Shown piece after piece: positions 28,061-37,588 of a DNA stretch of 64,000 bases; position 1 is the first letter of the stretch; every line of letters starts with the position of its first letter. This DNA comes from Aquimarina latercula DSM 2041 (lineage in GTDB: Bacteria > Bacteroidota > Bacteroidia > Flavobacteriales > Flavobacteriaceae), in the NCBI RefSeq assembly GCF_000430645.1, contig NZ_AUMK01000013.1, forward strand, positions 62,001 to 126,000, written 5' to 3'. The translations under genes were made by a program, and so were the position numbers. The notes under the pieces are model-generated. The model had not been told where the DNA came from, ran no database searches, and saw only the letters and a list, made by a program, of their open reading frames with translations.

Positions 28061-29881
28061 ATGTCAGCAATAGCACACGTAGATGGTCACGCAGAAGATC
28101 ACGATCACGGACATCATCATAAAGAGACATTTATAACTAAATATATTTTTAGTCAAGATCACAAGATGATTTCCAAGCAGTATTTGATTACTGGATTGAT
28201 TATGGGAATCATTGGTATTGCAATGTCTTTATTGTTTAGAATGCAATTAGCATGGCCTGATCATAAATTTACTGTTTTTGAGGTCTTATTAGGTAAGTTT
28301 GGAGAAGATGGTGTAATGGACCCTAGTATGTATCTTGCTTTGGTGACGATACATGGTACGATTATGGTATTCTTCGTATTAACGGCAGGTTTAAGTGGTA
28401 CATTTAGTAACCTTCTAATTCCATTGCAGATAGGTGCTAGAGATATGGCTTCTGGCTTCTTAAATATGGTTTCGTATTGGTTGTTTTTTTTAAGTAGTGT
28501 AATAATGGTTTTATCTCTGTTTGCAGAGGCAGGACCTGCATCTGCTGGATGGACTATTTACCCGCCATTAAGTGCTTTACCGCAAGCTATCGGAGGTTCT
28601 GGTACTGGTATGACGTTATGGTTAGTATCTATGGCAATCTTTATCGCTTCTTCATTATTAGGTTCATTAAATTATGTGGTAACCGTAATTAATTTAAGAA
28701 CAAAAGGGATGTCAATGACGCGTATGCCATTAACAATATGGGCATTTTTTGTAACAGCGATTATTGGTGTGGTATCTTTCCCGGTTTTACTTTCGGCGGC
28801 ATTATTATTAATAATGGATAGAGGTTTTGGAACTTCATTCTACTTAAGTGATATTTATATTGCCGGAGAAGTATTGCATAACCAAGGGGGATCACCTGTA
28901 CTTTTTGAACACTTATTTTGGTTCTTAGGTCACCCAGAAGTATATATTGTATTATTACCGGCTTTGGGTATAACATCAGAGATTATTGCAACGAATGCGC
29001 GTAAGCCTATATTTGGATATAGAGCCATGGTTGCTTCAATCTTGGCAATTGCATTTTTATCTACTATCGTATGGGGTCACCATATGTTTATTTCAGGGAT
29101 GAATCCGTTCTTGGGATCAGTATTTACGTTTACAACTTTATTAATTGCAATACCATCTGCGGTAAAAGCGTTTAATTATATTACGACATTATGGAAAGGT
29201 AATCTACAACTCAATCCTGCAATGTTATTTTCTATAGGTCTAGTATCTACATTCATAACAGGTGGACTTACGGGAATTATTCTTGGAGATAGTACACTTG
29301 ATATTAATGTGCACGATACATATTTTGTAGTAGCGCATTTTCACTTGGTGATGGGTATCTCGGGATTGTATGGTTTATTCGCTGGAGTATATCACTGGTT
29401 CCCTAAGATGTATGGTAAGATGATGAATAAAAATCTTGGATATGTTCATTTTTGGGTAACAGCAATAGGGGCATATGGAGTTTTCTTCCCAATGCACTTT
29501 ATTGGAATGGCTGGATTGCCACGTCGTTATTATACAAACAGTAATTTCCCATATTTTGATGATTTAGCGGATACCAATGTTTTAATTACTGTATTTGCTT
29601 TGATTACAGCAGCTGCACAATTGGTATTCCTTTATAACTTTATACATTCTATTTTCTACGGAAAGAAAGCGGTTCAAAACCCATGGAAATCTAATACTAT
29701 GGAATGGACAACACCTGTAGAGCATATGCACGGAAACTGGCCTGGAGCAATTCCACATGTATATAGATGGCCTTATGATTATAGTAAAACTAGAGAAGAT
29801 GGTGAGTATGTAATTCCTGGACAGGATTATGTTTCTCAAATCACTCCATTACAGGACGGAGAAGAGGAAATGCATCATTAA
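28061..29881 (+). CDS. coxA: Cytochrome c oxidase subunit I
   Basis: A 606-residue haem-copper oxidase core with twelve or more helices. The His-Tyr cross-link motif GHPEVYIVLLPALG, the CuB histidines in WGHHMF and the haem histidines in HDTYFVVAHFHLVMG are all present, so the oxidase is an aa3-type (A family) enzyme. The N-terminus carries a His/Asp-rich stretch (about residues 6-22). This is the last gene of the act-cox operon; it is followed by a 16-bp-stem terminator. Subunits III and IV are encoded 25 kb away. Confidence 0.96.
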   Translation: MSAIAHVDGHAEDHDHGHHHKETFITKYIFSQDHKMISKQYLITGLIMGIIGIAMSLLFRMQLAWPDHKFTVFEVLLGKFGEDGVMDPSMYLALVTIHGTIMVFFVLTAGLSGTFSNLLIPLQIGARDMASGFLNMVSYWLFFLSSVIMVLSLFAEAGPASAGWTIYPPLSALPQAIGGSGTGMTLWLVSMAIFIASSLLGSLNYVVTVINLRTKGMSMTRMPLTIWAFFVTAIIGVVSFPVLLSAALLLIMDRGFGTSFYLSDIYIAGEVLHNQGGSPVLFEHLFWFLGHPEVYIVLLPALGITSEIIATNARKPIFGYRAMVASILAIAFLSTIVWGHHMFISGMNPFLGSVFTFTTLLIAIPSAVKAFNYITTLWKGNLQLNPAMLFSIGLVSTFITGGLTGIILGDSTLDINVHDTYFVVAHFHLVMGISGLYGLFAGVYHWFPKMYGKMMNKNLGYVHFWVTAIGAYGVFFPMHFIGMAGLPRRYYTNSNFPYFDDLADTNVLITVFALITAAAQLVFLYNFIHSIFYGKKAVQNPWKSNTMEWTTPVEHMHGNWPGAIPHVYRWPYDYSKTREDGEYVIPGQDYVSQITPLQDGEEEMHH

Positions 29882-29900
29882 CTGATCTATTATAAAAATA

Positions 29901-29937
29901 AATAAGCCCTTTTGAGTTAATCTCAAAAGGGCTTATT
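29901..29937 (+). terminator. Terminator of the act-cox operon
   Basis: AATAAGCCCTTTTGAG (29901-29916), loop TTAAT, CTCAAAAGGGCTTATT (29922-29937): a perfect 16-bp stem followed by TATTTTT. Confidence 0.92.
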
Positions 29938-30047
29938 TATTTTTGAGGATATTATTTTACTTTATTAATGGTATATAGAAGTATACTTAAGTAGTTTGTT
30001 AAGTATAATTTTAATGCTATTTTAGAGTATAAATAGAAAATTCAAAA

Positions 30048-30749
30048 TTGAGCTACCTATCCCCGGCATATGTCTTTTGTTATATAAGTATTGTAGTAGT
30101 ATTTTTTTGTGGGTTGTTTTATGGGAACTCAGTGTTGGTTTTTATAAAACCAATCTCTTCTTTAACACTGATTTGGATTTATTTTGACAATAGGAAGAAG
30201 GTAAGTGTGCTGTATCCATTAATTATCGGTATCATTATTATAAATGATGTTCTTGTTTTAAAGAATTTTGATCTTTATTTTGAATATATAAGCATATTAT
30301 TGATGTTGTATTACTTTTTATGCTCGTACTTGTTACTGCCGTTTATTTCTTTAAAAGATATTAAGTATAAAGAAATGCTTTCTCCTTCTGTGGTAATAGG
30401 TGTATTATTAGTTATTTATCTTACTCTTTCTATTTTTAATATGACCATGCCTGGCTTTCAAGATGCTATTGGTTATGGTGTAATAATAGTTATTTCTCTA
30501 CTCTACTTCTTAGGGTGTTGTTTTATTATTTACTTGAGAAATAAGTATCAATATTCTTACTACCTACTAATTGCAGCAAGTAGTTGTGCTTTAGTTAATG
30601 CTTTAGTTCCTATTCAAGAGTTATATTATAACAATGTCATTTTTGAAGCTATTATATATTCTGTAGATGTAATTGCTATGTTATTTTATCTAAAGTTCTT
30701 GGTAAGTACTAAGCCAATGGAAGAAACTAAAGGATCTAATTTTATTTAG
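30048..30749 (+). CDS. Multi-spanning membrane protein, possibly YhhN/lysoplasmalogenase-like
   Basis: A 233-residue, very hydrophobic protein with seven to eight predicted helices and few charges. The overall layout (IKPISSLTLIWIYF in the second helix, internal LMLYYFLCSYLLLPF, an ending of SVDVIAMLFYLKFLV) resembles the YhhN family, whose characterised members hydrolyse lysoplasmalogens. I cannot confirm the catalytic Asp residues, so the name is tentative. The start is TTG at 30048; no ATG precedes the first helix. It stands alone between the act-cox terminator and ruvB. Confidence 0.55.
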   Translation: MSYLSPAYVFCYISIVVVFFCGLFYGNSVLVFIKPISSLTLIWIYFDNRKKVSVLYPLIIGIIIINDVLVLKNFDLYFEYISILLMLYYFLCSYLLLPFISLKDIKYKEMLSPSVVIGVLLVIYLTLSIFNMTMPGFQDAIGYGVIIVISLLYFLGCCFIIYLRNKYQYSYYLLIAASSCALVNALVPIQELYYNNVIFEAIIYSVDVIAMLFYLKFLVSTKPMEETKGSNFI

Positions 30750-30872
30750 CATATAATTTATAGGATATCTATTACAAGGTATAATTTTAAGCTATTTCAT
30801 TTGTTATATATTGAATTTAATAATTAAGTGGGTAAAGCATTGTTATATTAAAGCCGATCTTTCTTTTTCTAG

Positions 30873-30880
30873 TATATTTG
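30873..30880 (+). promoter_or_regulatory. Possible -7 box for ruvB
   Basis: TATATTTG matches TAnnTTTG and lies 52 bases before the ruvB ATG. No TTG stands at 17-23 bases upstream, so it is a half-match only. Confidence 0.35.
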
Positions 30881-30932
30881 TTTATGCGGTTAATATAATT
30901 CAGAATTCACTTTAAAAAATATACTTTTAGTA

Positions 30933-31955
30933 ATGAACGAAAATTTGAATCCTTCAAGTGAAAATTACTCTAATGAAGATCTTGATATAGAAAGAGCATT
31001 AAGACCTCTTGCATTTGAGGATTTTGCGGGACAGGATCAGGTTCTTGAGAATCTAAAGATTTTTGTGCAAGCTGCTAATTTAAGAGATGAAGCTTTGGAT
31101 CATACACTGTTTCATGGCCCTCCAGGTTTAGGTAAAACTACATTAGCGCATATTTTAGCCAATGAATTAGGAGTAGGTATAAAGGTAACATCCGGGCCAG
31201 TTTTGGATAAACCAGGTGATTTAGCAGGTTTGTTAACCAATCTTGATGATCGAGATGTTTTATTTATAGATGAGATTCATCGATTAAGCCCAATAGTTGA
31301 AGAGTATTTATACTCGGCTATGGAGGATTATAAGATTGATATAATGATTGAAAGTGGTCCTAATGCAAGAACAGTACAGATTAATTTAAATCCTTTTACA
31401 TTAGTTGGAGCAACAACTAGGTCAGGTCTTTTAACAGCACCTATGAGAGCTCGTTTCGGAATTCAATCTAGATTACAATATTATACAACCGAATTACTTG
31501 CCACGATTGTCGAAAGAAGTGCTCATATATTAAATGTTCCTATTTCATTAGAAGCGGCTATAGAAATAGCAGGTCGCAGTAGAGGGACTCCTAGGATTGC
31601 TAATGCGTTATTGCGTAGAGTACGTGATTTTGCACAAATTAAAGGTAATGGTAAGATTGATATAGAGATTTCTAAATTTGCTCTTAAAGCGCTCAATGTG
31701 GATGCTCATGGACTAGATGAAATGGATAATAAAATTCTTACGACATTAATAGATAAGTTTAAAGGTGGTCCGGTTGGGATTACTACGTTGGCTACAGCTG
31801 TAAGTGAAAGTGCTGAAACTATTGAAGAAGTTTATGAACCTTTTTTGATTCAACAAGGGTTTATTATGAGAACACCAAGAGGTCGAGAGGTTACAGAAGC
31901 AGCTTATAAACATTTAGGACGAGTAAAAGGAGGAATCCAAGGAGGATTGTTTTAG
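30933..31955 (+). CDS. ruvB: Holliday junction branch migration ATPase RuvB
   Basis: A 340-residue AAA+ helicase motor. [13 protein letters not shown] opens the domain; Walker A is GPPGLGKTT (about 62-70), Walker B is LFIDEIHR (about 110-117) and sensor 1 is GATTRSG. The winged-helix DNA-binding domain at the end shows [21 protein letters not shown]. RuvB rings with RuvA move four-way DNA junctions during recombination repair. ruvA is 11 kb away next to sprA. The gene is followed 25 bases later by a P450 gene on the same strand. Confidence 0.97.
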   Translation: MNENLNPSSENYSNEDLDIERALRPLAFEDFAGQDQVLENLKIFVQAANLRDEALDHTLFHGPPGLGKTTLAHILANELGVGIKVTSGPVLDKPGDLAGLLTNLDDRDVLFIDEIHRLSPIVEEYLYSAMEDYKIDIMIESGPNARTVQINLNPFTLVGATTRSGLLTAPMRARFGIQSRLQYYTTELLATIVERSAHILNVPISLEAAIEIAGRSRGTPRIANALLRRVRDFAQIKGNGKIDIEISKFALKALNVDAHGLDEMDNKILTTLIDKFKGGPVGITTLATAVSESAETIEEVYEPFLIQQGFIMRTPRGREVTEAAYKHLGRVKGGIQGGLF

Positions 31956-31980
31956 TCTCATAATAAAAAGTATTAAAAAT

Positions 31981-33309
31981 ATGCCAGTCCCTAAAGTCTC
32001 TTTTTTTAAAGTTCTTAAGAATGCTAAAAATATTCTTAGTAACCCATTGCCATTTCATAATAAGAATTTTGAAAAACATGGAGATATTTTCGAAGTTAAT
32101 TTAGGATTTGGTAATTCTGTTATTTTTACCAGAGATGCAGGTTTTGCAAAACATATGTTGCAAAATCAACATAGAAAATATTATAAATCTCCACTACAAA
32201 CTAAAGACTTAGGAAAGTATATAGGTAATGGTTTGTTAACTTCCAATGGAGATCATTGGTTAAGACAACGGAGACTGATACAGCCAGCATTTTATAAAAA
32301 GAAAATAGATGTAATTGCAAAAACCATTAGAGAAACCATATGCGAAGAACTGTCCAGAATAGAGCCTAATGTTTCTATGGATATTTATCCATTAATGAAT
32401 GATTTGGCTTTTAAGGTAGTAGCAAAATCATTGTTTAGCTATACCGATACTGGGAATACTATGGCTAGATTACAACATATAACGGAAGCTGCGCAAAAAT
32501 CCTTAATTAGAGAAATTAGACAGCCATATAAAAGATGGTGGTTTTATCTTAGTGGTCAAATAAAAAGCACACTTACGTTAACCCAGGAAGCAAGAGATAT
32601 ATTGAATACCATTATTGAAGAAAGACGAAGATCTGAAGATACATATGATGATCTTTTGGACATGTTGTTAAGTTCTAAATATGAAGATGGTAGTTCGATG
32701 GATAATGAAAGATTGATAGATGAGATATTGATTTTGTTTGTTGCAGGACACGAAACTACTTCTAATGCATTATCTTTTTGTTTAAGCTTGTTGGCATTAC
32801 ATCCCGAAATTCAGGAATCAGCATATACAGAAATTGCGAAATATGACGGAGAAGAATTATCCTTAATGGAGCAATTCGAGAAGAGTAAATATGTTGCTCA
32901 ATGTATTGAAGAATCTATGCGTTTGTACCCGCCAGCATATTTCTCGGATAGAGTAAATATTGAGAAAGATGAGTTTAATGATATAGAATTGTCAAAAGGT
33001 ACGACAGTGCTTATCTCATTTTTTGAGATACATAGACATAAAGATTTCTGGGAGAATCCTACTGTTTTTGATCCAGATCGTTTTCATCCTGATAATAAAA
33101 AGAAATATTCTGATTGGTATTTTCCTTTTGGTGCAGGACCAAGGATGTGTGTAGGTAGTAATTTTGCGATGTATGAAATGATTTATGCAGTTAGTGAATT
33201 AATCAGAAAATATAAAATTTCTACATCCATATCAGAAATTGAGATTAAGCCATTGATTACTTTGAAACCAGTAAATGCAATTCTGAAGTTTACTCCAAGA
33301 AATAAATAA
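31981..33309 (+). CDS. Cytochrome P450
   Basis: A 442-residue haem-thiolate monooxygenase. The I-helix oxygen-activation motif is AGHETTSN (about 258), the ExxR motif is ESMRLYP (about 313-319) and the haem-binding loop is FPFGAGPRMCVG with the ligand Cys at about residue 390. There is no membrane anchor, so it is a soluble bacterial type. The substrate cannot be told from sequence; the closest general look is the CYP102/CYP4-like fatty-acid group. No ferredoxin or reductase gene is nearby. It probably shares a transcript with ruvB. Confidence 0.93.
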   Translation: MPVPKVSFFKVLKNAKNILSNPLPFHNKNFEKHGDIFEVNLGFGNSVIFTRDAGFAKHMLQNQHRKYYKSPLQTKDLGKYIGNGLLTSNGDHWLRQRRLIQPAFYKKKIDVIAKTIRETICEELSRIEPNVSMDIYPLMNDLAFKVVAKSLFSYTDTGNTMARLQHITEAAQKSLIREIRQPYKRWWFYLSGQIKSTLTLTQEARDILNTIIEERRRSEDTYDDLLDMLLSSKYEDGSSMDNERLIDEILILFVAGHETTSNALSFCLSLLALHPEIQESAYTEIAKYDGEELSLMEQFEKSKYVAQCIEESMRLYPPAYFSDRVNIEKDEFNDIELSKGTTVLISFFEIHRHKDFWENPTVFDPDRFHPDNKKKYSDWYFPFGAGPRMCVGSNFAMYEMIYAVSELIRKYKISTSISEIEIKPLITLKPVNAILKFTPRNK

Positions 33310-33329
33310 TAAATCAGTAGTATCTTTAA

Positions 33330-33375
33330 AAAGAATTACCATAGATGGAACAAACATCCGAGTGTTCTATGGTAA
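33330..33375 (-). terminator. Probable terminator overlapping the end of the secreted hypothetical gene
   Basis: TTACCATAGA (33336-33345) and TCTATGGTAA (33366-33375) are perfect 10-bp arms with a 20-nt loop. On the minus strand the hairpin is followed by TTCTTTTT. The distal arm contains the stop codon, so the hairpin covers the last 13 codons. Confidence 0.55.
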
Positions 33376-33968
33376 GTGATTAGTTTCTTTTCAGCCTTTC
33401 GTAATTGGTTATATTTGTCAAGAATTTCGACTGCAGCCTCCTTACATGGTGCTTTTTTGTAAAGGGTAAGCTTATTTAAATAAGCATCTTTAATCCAAGA
33501 CTCTCCATCACTTGGGAGCATTCTTGTAAAACAATTTAATGAATTCATTTTGGGACTAAAAATACTTAGGTCCTCTTGAATCTCTGTAATTTTCTCAGCT
33601 CCAAATTTTTGAACATTTTTACTTTCAAAACTTTTTGTGTTGTATTTAATGATATAGTTGAACACAGCATTTGTTTTTAGTGAGTCATTCTCTATATAAT
33701 AATATTCAAGAATTGTATCCTCATAAGCGTGGGGCTTATAGGCGTGAATAATAAAACGAAGTTTTTCATTTTCTCGATAGTAGTCGATGGTTCCGAAGAA
33801 ATTTTCGGAGCACTTATATCTCTTATATGTATTATTAATTGTTGAATCTTTGCTAGCAATACGGTGTAAGAATTCAAAATAGTTATCTTGTTCAGAAGCT
33901 GGAAATTCTTGTTGACAATAACCAAAATGTATAATAAAAAAGAAAGTATATAAAAAGAGTTGTCGCAT
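33336..33968 (-). CDS. Secreted protein of unknown function
   Basis: The ATG at 33968 opens a 210-residue protein with a clear signal peptide (MRQLFLYTFFFIIHFGYCQ). The mature part mixes charged helical stretches with beta-like segments (DTILEYYYIENDSLKTNAVF) and contains four cysteines in CSENFF, NCFTRM, CKEAAV and GCLF. I recognise no family. A longer reading from TTG at 34007 would place 13 residues before the signal peptide and is not preferred. Its 5' end is about 60 bases from the promoter of the divergent acetyltransferase gene. Confidence 0.7.
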   Translation of the reverse strand: MRQLFLYTFFFIIHFGYCQQEFPASEQDNYFEFLHRIASKDSTINNTYKRYKCSENFFGTIDYYRENEKLRFIIHAYKPHAYEDTILEYYYIENDSLKTNAVFNYIIKYNTKSFESKNVQKFGAEKITEIQEDLSIFSPKMNSLNCFTRMLPSDGESWIKDAYLNKLTLYKKAPCKEAAVEILDKYNQLRKAEKKLITYHRTLGCLFHLW

Positions 33969-34000
33969 GTACTTGAATAATTGATGTCTAAAGATACAAT

Positions 34001-34033
34001 TTGCCAAATGAATATAGAGTTGTTTTATCTTTG
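34001..34033 (+). promoter_or_regulatory. Promoter of the GNAT acetyltransferase gene
   Basis: TTG (34001-34003), 22 bases, TATCTTTG (34026-34033): a full consensus match, 23 bases before the ATG at 34057. Confidence 0.7.
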
Positions 34034-34056
34034 TGTTGTATGTAAGTCAAGTAAAT

Positions 34057-34500
34057 ATGAAAACAGTCACAGTAGTTCAAGCTGACAAAAATGAAATCGA
34101 GTGGATTAATTCGAAGTATGCTGAAATTGGTTTTGTAAAATCTAATTACTATAGTGAATTTATTGTTATTGCTAAGGTCGGGAATAATAACGCTGGACTT
34201 GGAAGGTTAGTAAAGATTGATGAAAACAATATCGAACTTGGGGGGATTTATACATTTCCTGATTTTAGAGGTTTAAAGGTTGCTGAAAATATTGTGAGCA
34301 ATCTATGTGACAAAAATCCTTATAAAGAGTCTGTAATTTGGTGCTTACCATTTGAAAATCTACTAGGTTTTTATTCCAAATTTGGATTTAAGAAACATCA
34401 AAAAGAGGTTGTTCCTCAAGAAGTGAATGAAAAACTGGAATGGTGTAACTCGGACGATAAGTACGAAAAAGAAGTAATACTTCTTTGTAAAAAGAAATAA
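34057..34500 (+). CDS. GNAT-family N-acetyltransferase
   Basis: From ATG 34057 the protein has 147 residues (MKTVTVVQADKNEIEWIN). It shows the GNAT fold: strand pair AGLGRLVKIDENNIELGGIYTF as motif D/A region, the acetyl-CoA loop FRGLKVAENIV (about 74-84; a degenerate Q/RxxGxG/A) and the terminal FENLLGFYSKFGFKK. The substrate is unknown. A longer frame from TTG 34033 overlaps the promoter box and is rejected. It is a single-gene unit. Confidence 0.82.
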   Translation: MKTVTVVQADKNEIEWINSKYAEIGFVKSNYYSEFIVIAKVGNNNAGLGRLVKIDENNIELGGIYTFPDFRGLKVAENIVSNLCDKNPYKESVIWCLPFENLLGFYSKFGFKKHQKEVVPQEVNEKLEWCNSDDKYEKEVILLCKKK

Positions 34501-34728
34501 GCTTACAAGCTAAACTATAGTTCCCTGATAGAGAGGTTAGTTTTCAGCCAAAAGATTAGGGGTTATTTGCAAATTATCCAAATCTTTATGATTTGGTATT
34601 AATAAGAGAAGAATAAAAAAAAATAAAATAAAGAAAATTAACTTATAGCTAAACCGGAAGTAATCGTTTATTTTATAGACAACTTGCCATATATTTAAAG
34701 CTTTCAAAAACGTTTTGATATACTGCTT

Positions 34729-35655
34729 ATGATTAATAAATCTGAAACATATGCATCTTTGATAAAAGCCGAAGCTAAACGCCTTGGTTTTTTATCTTGT
34801 GGTATAAGCAAAGCAGAGTTTTTAGAAGAAGAAGCACCTAGGTTAGAAAAATGGTTGCATAAAAATATGAACGGGCAAATGTCATATATGGAGAATCATT
34901 TCGACAAACGGCTCGATCCGACAAAGTTAGTTCCGGATTCTAAAAGTGTAATATCATTACTTCTTAATTACTTTCCTTCCGAGACGCAAAAAGATTCAGA
35001 TGCTCCTAAGATTTCCAAATATGCTTACGGTCAAGATTACCATCATGTGATTAAATCAAAACTGAAACAACTCCAAGAATTTATTTCGGAAGAGATAGGC
35101 GATGTCTACGGAAGAGCTTTTGTTGATTCCGCTCCAGTATTGGATAAAGCTTGGGCAGCAAAAAGTGGATTAGGATGGATTGGTAAAAATAGTAACCTGC
35201 TTACTCAAAAAGTTGGGTCATTTTATTTTATAGCAGAATTGATTATTGATTTGGAGTTGGTATATGATACACCCGTTACAGATCATTGTGGAACATGTAC
35301 TGCTTGTATAGATGCATGTCCTACTCAGGCTATTGTAGATCCATATGTGGTAGATGGTAGTAAATGTATTTCTTATTTTACAATTGAATTGAAAGAAGAG
35401 ATTCCTTCGGACTATAAGGGAAAATTTGATAACTGGATGTTTGGTTGTGATATATGCCAAGATGTATGTCCTTGGAATCGTTTTTCTAAATCACATAGTG
35501 AACCGCTTTTTAATCCTAAACCAGAATTGTTAGAGATGACAAAGAAAGATTGGGAAGAAGTTACCCAAGAAGTTTTTTCTAAAGTTTTTCAAAAATCCGC
35601 AGTGAAACGAACTAAATTTTCTGGCTTACATAGGAACATCCAGTTTTTAAAATAA
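34729..35655 (+). CDS. queG: Epoxyqueuosine reductase
   Basis: A 308-residue cobalamin- and iron-sulfur-dependent enzyme that carries out the last step of queuosine synthesis in tRNA. The N-terminal DUF1730 part contains [15 protein letters not shown] and [13 protein letters not shown]. Two 4Fe-4S motifs follow: [12 protein letters not shown] (about 188-199), with the first cluster closed by CQDVCP, and [11 protein letters not shown] (about 241-251). [15 protein letters not shown] between them is also conserved. The C-terminal HEAT-like repeats found in longer homologues are absent, as in many bacteria. Intergenic space upstream (34501-34728) holds no gene I can support. Confidence 0.95.
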   Translation: MINKSETYASLIKAEAKRLGFLSCGISKAEFLEEEAPRLEKWLHKNMNGQMSYMENHFDKRLDPTKLVPDSKSVISLLLNYFPSETQKDSDAPKISKYAYGQDYHHVIKSKLKQLQEFISEEIGDVYGRAFVDSAPVLDKAWAAKSGLGWIGKNSNLLTQKVGSFYFIAELIIDLELVYDTPVTDHCGTCTACIDACPTQAIVDPYVVDGSKCISYFTIELKEEIPSDYKGKFDNWMFGCDICQDVCPWNRFSKSHSEPLFNPKPELLEMTKKDWEEVTQEVFSKVFQKSAVKRTKFSGLHRNIQFLK

Positions 35656-35682
35656 ATATGTTGATTGTTTGACGATTTGATA

Positions 35683-35698
35683 ATACAAACGGTTGTAT
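35683..35698. promoter_or_regulatory. Candidate LacI-type operator upstream of the symporter-trehalase genes
   Basis: ATACAAACGGTTGTAT is a 16-bp dyad with one mismatched pair and a central CG step, the form of LacI/GalR-family operators. It lies 157 bases before the symporter ATG. No LacI-type regulator gene is in the window. Confidence 0.4.
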
Positions 35699-35854
35699 AT
35701 ATTGTTTTACCTGTTTTTGGTATCAAAACGTTAATAATTTTTTAAGAAACTTGTATATTCATTGGATTTTTAGCTAAAATATTGACTAATTTTAACTTGT
35801 CTTATTGTTTAAGTTAAGATTCTAATACAGTATCAAGTACTAAACATTTCACAC

Positions 35855-37573
35855 ATGAATGAATTATCTTATATCGACATTACAGTAATTGTAGTGTATC
35901 TCATCGGAATTATTATATACGGAATATCAAAATCAAAAAGGGGAAGTTCAGAAGATTATTTTTTAGGCGGAAGAACAATGACTTGGCCAATTGTAGGTAT
36001 TGCATTGTTTTCTGCAAATATTTCTAGTTCTACCTTAGTTGGACTTGCATCTGATGCTTATCAGACCAACATTAATGTTTATAATTATGAATGGTATGCG
36101 GTTGTAGTACTGATTTTTTTCGCAATATTCTTTCTTCCTTTTTATTTACGATCCGGAGTTTATACAATGCCAGAATTTTTAGAGCGAAGATATGATAAGA
36201 GGTCTCGTTATTATTTTTCATTTATCACCGTAGTCGGTAACATTTTAGTGGATACTGCAGCGGGACTTTATGTAGGTAAAATTGTATTGACACTATTGTT
36301 CCCATCCATGGATTCTACATTAATCTTGGTTATTTTGGCAGTTGCGGCTGCAGCATATACTATTCCAGGTGGATTGAATTCTGTAATTCAAACAGAGGTT
36401 ATTCAGGCAATATTGCTTATTATTGGTTCCTGTCTGTTAACATATTTTGCTTTTGATCAATTAGGAGGAGGATGGTCAGGAATGATGGCAAAATTGGATA
36501 CTATGTTATCTGCTGGAGATGTTAATTTTGGGAATCGCTTAGATGAAGGGAAATATATACCAGCCAATGCTGATGAAGTATTTAGTTTAGTCAGGCCTAG
36601 TAATGATGAGTTTATGCCTTGGTGGGGTTTGTTAACAGGAGTCCCTTTATTAGGGTTCTATTTTTGGGCAAATAATCAATTTATGGTGCAACGTGTTTTG
36701 GGAGCAAAGGACCTTAATCATGGTCGTTGGGGAGCATTGTTTGCAGGATTTCTAAAATTACCAGTGATTTTTATTATGGTGGTTCCGGGTGTATTAGCAT
36801 TACTGCTATTTAGTACTTTGGATATTACTAGTTTGAACTATACGTTAACCGATGGAACTATTTGTAACAACCTTTCTGATTGTCCAAATCTTACATATCC
36901 AGTTTTATTATTTCAATTATTACCAGTGGGAGTGTTAGGTTTGGTAGTAGCAGGACTAATGGCAGCAATGATGTCATCCGTTTCTGCGACATTTAATTCT
37001 GCGTCAACTTTGGTTACTATGGATTTTGTGAAACAGCTAAAACCTGAACTTACCAGTAAGCAACTAGTGAGAGTTGGACAAATTACAACAGTCATTTTAG
37101 TAGTTTTGGCTATTTCTTGGGTTCCATTTATCGAAAGTGTAAGTGATTCTTTGTGGACGTATTTGCAGTTAGTGATTGCTTATACATGTCCTCCAGCAGT
37201 TTCTACTTTTGTATTAGGTCTTTTTTGGAAGCGGGCTAATGGAAACGGTTCAATTGTAAGCTTATTAACAGGTTTTTCTTTGGCTGTGTTTATGATTTTA
37301 TCACAAACTTTTGATTGGATACCTGTTATAAATGAATTACATTTCTTGGCAAAAGCTACTTGGTTATTTGTTATATGTGTCATTCTTCATATGATTGTAA
37401 GTTTGATGACAAGAGCACAATCAGAAGAGCAAATAAAGGAGTATACTTATAAAAAGGAAATGTTTAAAGAAGAATCTAAGGAGCTAATAGGTTTACCTTG
37501 GTATAAAAATTATAGAATTTTATCTGTAATACTTTTGGTAATAACGGCTCTTGTAGTCGGTTTTTTCTGGTAA
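35855..37573 (+). CDS. Sodium/solute symporter (SSS family)
   Basis: A 572-residue protein with about 14 membrane helices. The family hallmarks are visible: SSEDYFLGGRTMTWPIVGIALFSANISSSTLVGLASDAY at the N-terminus, NQFMVQRVLGAKD in the middle and VAGLMAAMMSSVSATFNSASTLVTMDFVK, which matches the SSS signature. These carriers import sugars, amino acids or vitamins with Na+. It lies 15 bases before a trehalase gene, so it more likely carries a sugar, perhaps glucose released by that enzyme, than an amino acid. This substrate assignment is inference. Confidence 0.92.
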   Translation: MNELSYIDITVIVVYLIGIIIYGISKSKRGSSEDYFLGGRTMTWPIVGIALFSANISSSTLVGLASDAYQTNINVYNYEWYAVVVLIFFAIFFLPFYLRSGVYTMPEFLERRYDKRSRYYFSFITVVGNILVDTAAGLYVGKIVLTLLFPSMDSTLILVILAVAAAAYTIPGGLNSVIQTEVIQAILLIIGSCLLTYFAFDQLGGGWSGMMAKLDTMLSAGDVNFGNRLDEGKYIPANADEVFSLVRPSNDEFMPWWGLLTGVPLLGFYFWANNQFMVQRVLGAKDLNHGRWGALFAGFLKLPVIFIMVVPGVLALLLFSTLDITSLNYTLTDGTICNNLSDCPNLTYPVLLFQLLPVGVLGLVVAGLMAAMMSSVSATFNSASTLVTMDFVKQLKPELTSKQLVRVGQITTVILVVLAISWVPFIESVSDSLWTYLQLVIAYTCPPAVSTFVLGLFWKRANGNGSIVSLLTGFSLAVFMILSQTFDWIPVINELHFLAKATWLFVICVILHMIVSLMTRAQSEEQIKEYTYKKEMFKEESKELIGLPWYKNYRILSVILLVITALVVGFFW

Positions 37574-37588
37574 ATTAAATAATTAAAT

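Noticed and set aside
34468-34486. Near-perfect palindrome AAAGAAGTA-A-TACTTCTTT at the end of the GNAT gene
   Set aside because: It is within the coding frame, leaves a 1-base loop, and can arise from the codons for Lys-Glu-Val-Ile-Leu-Leu; no T-run follows.
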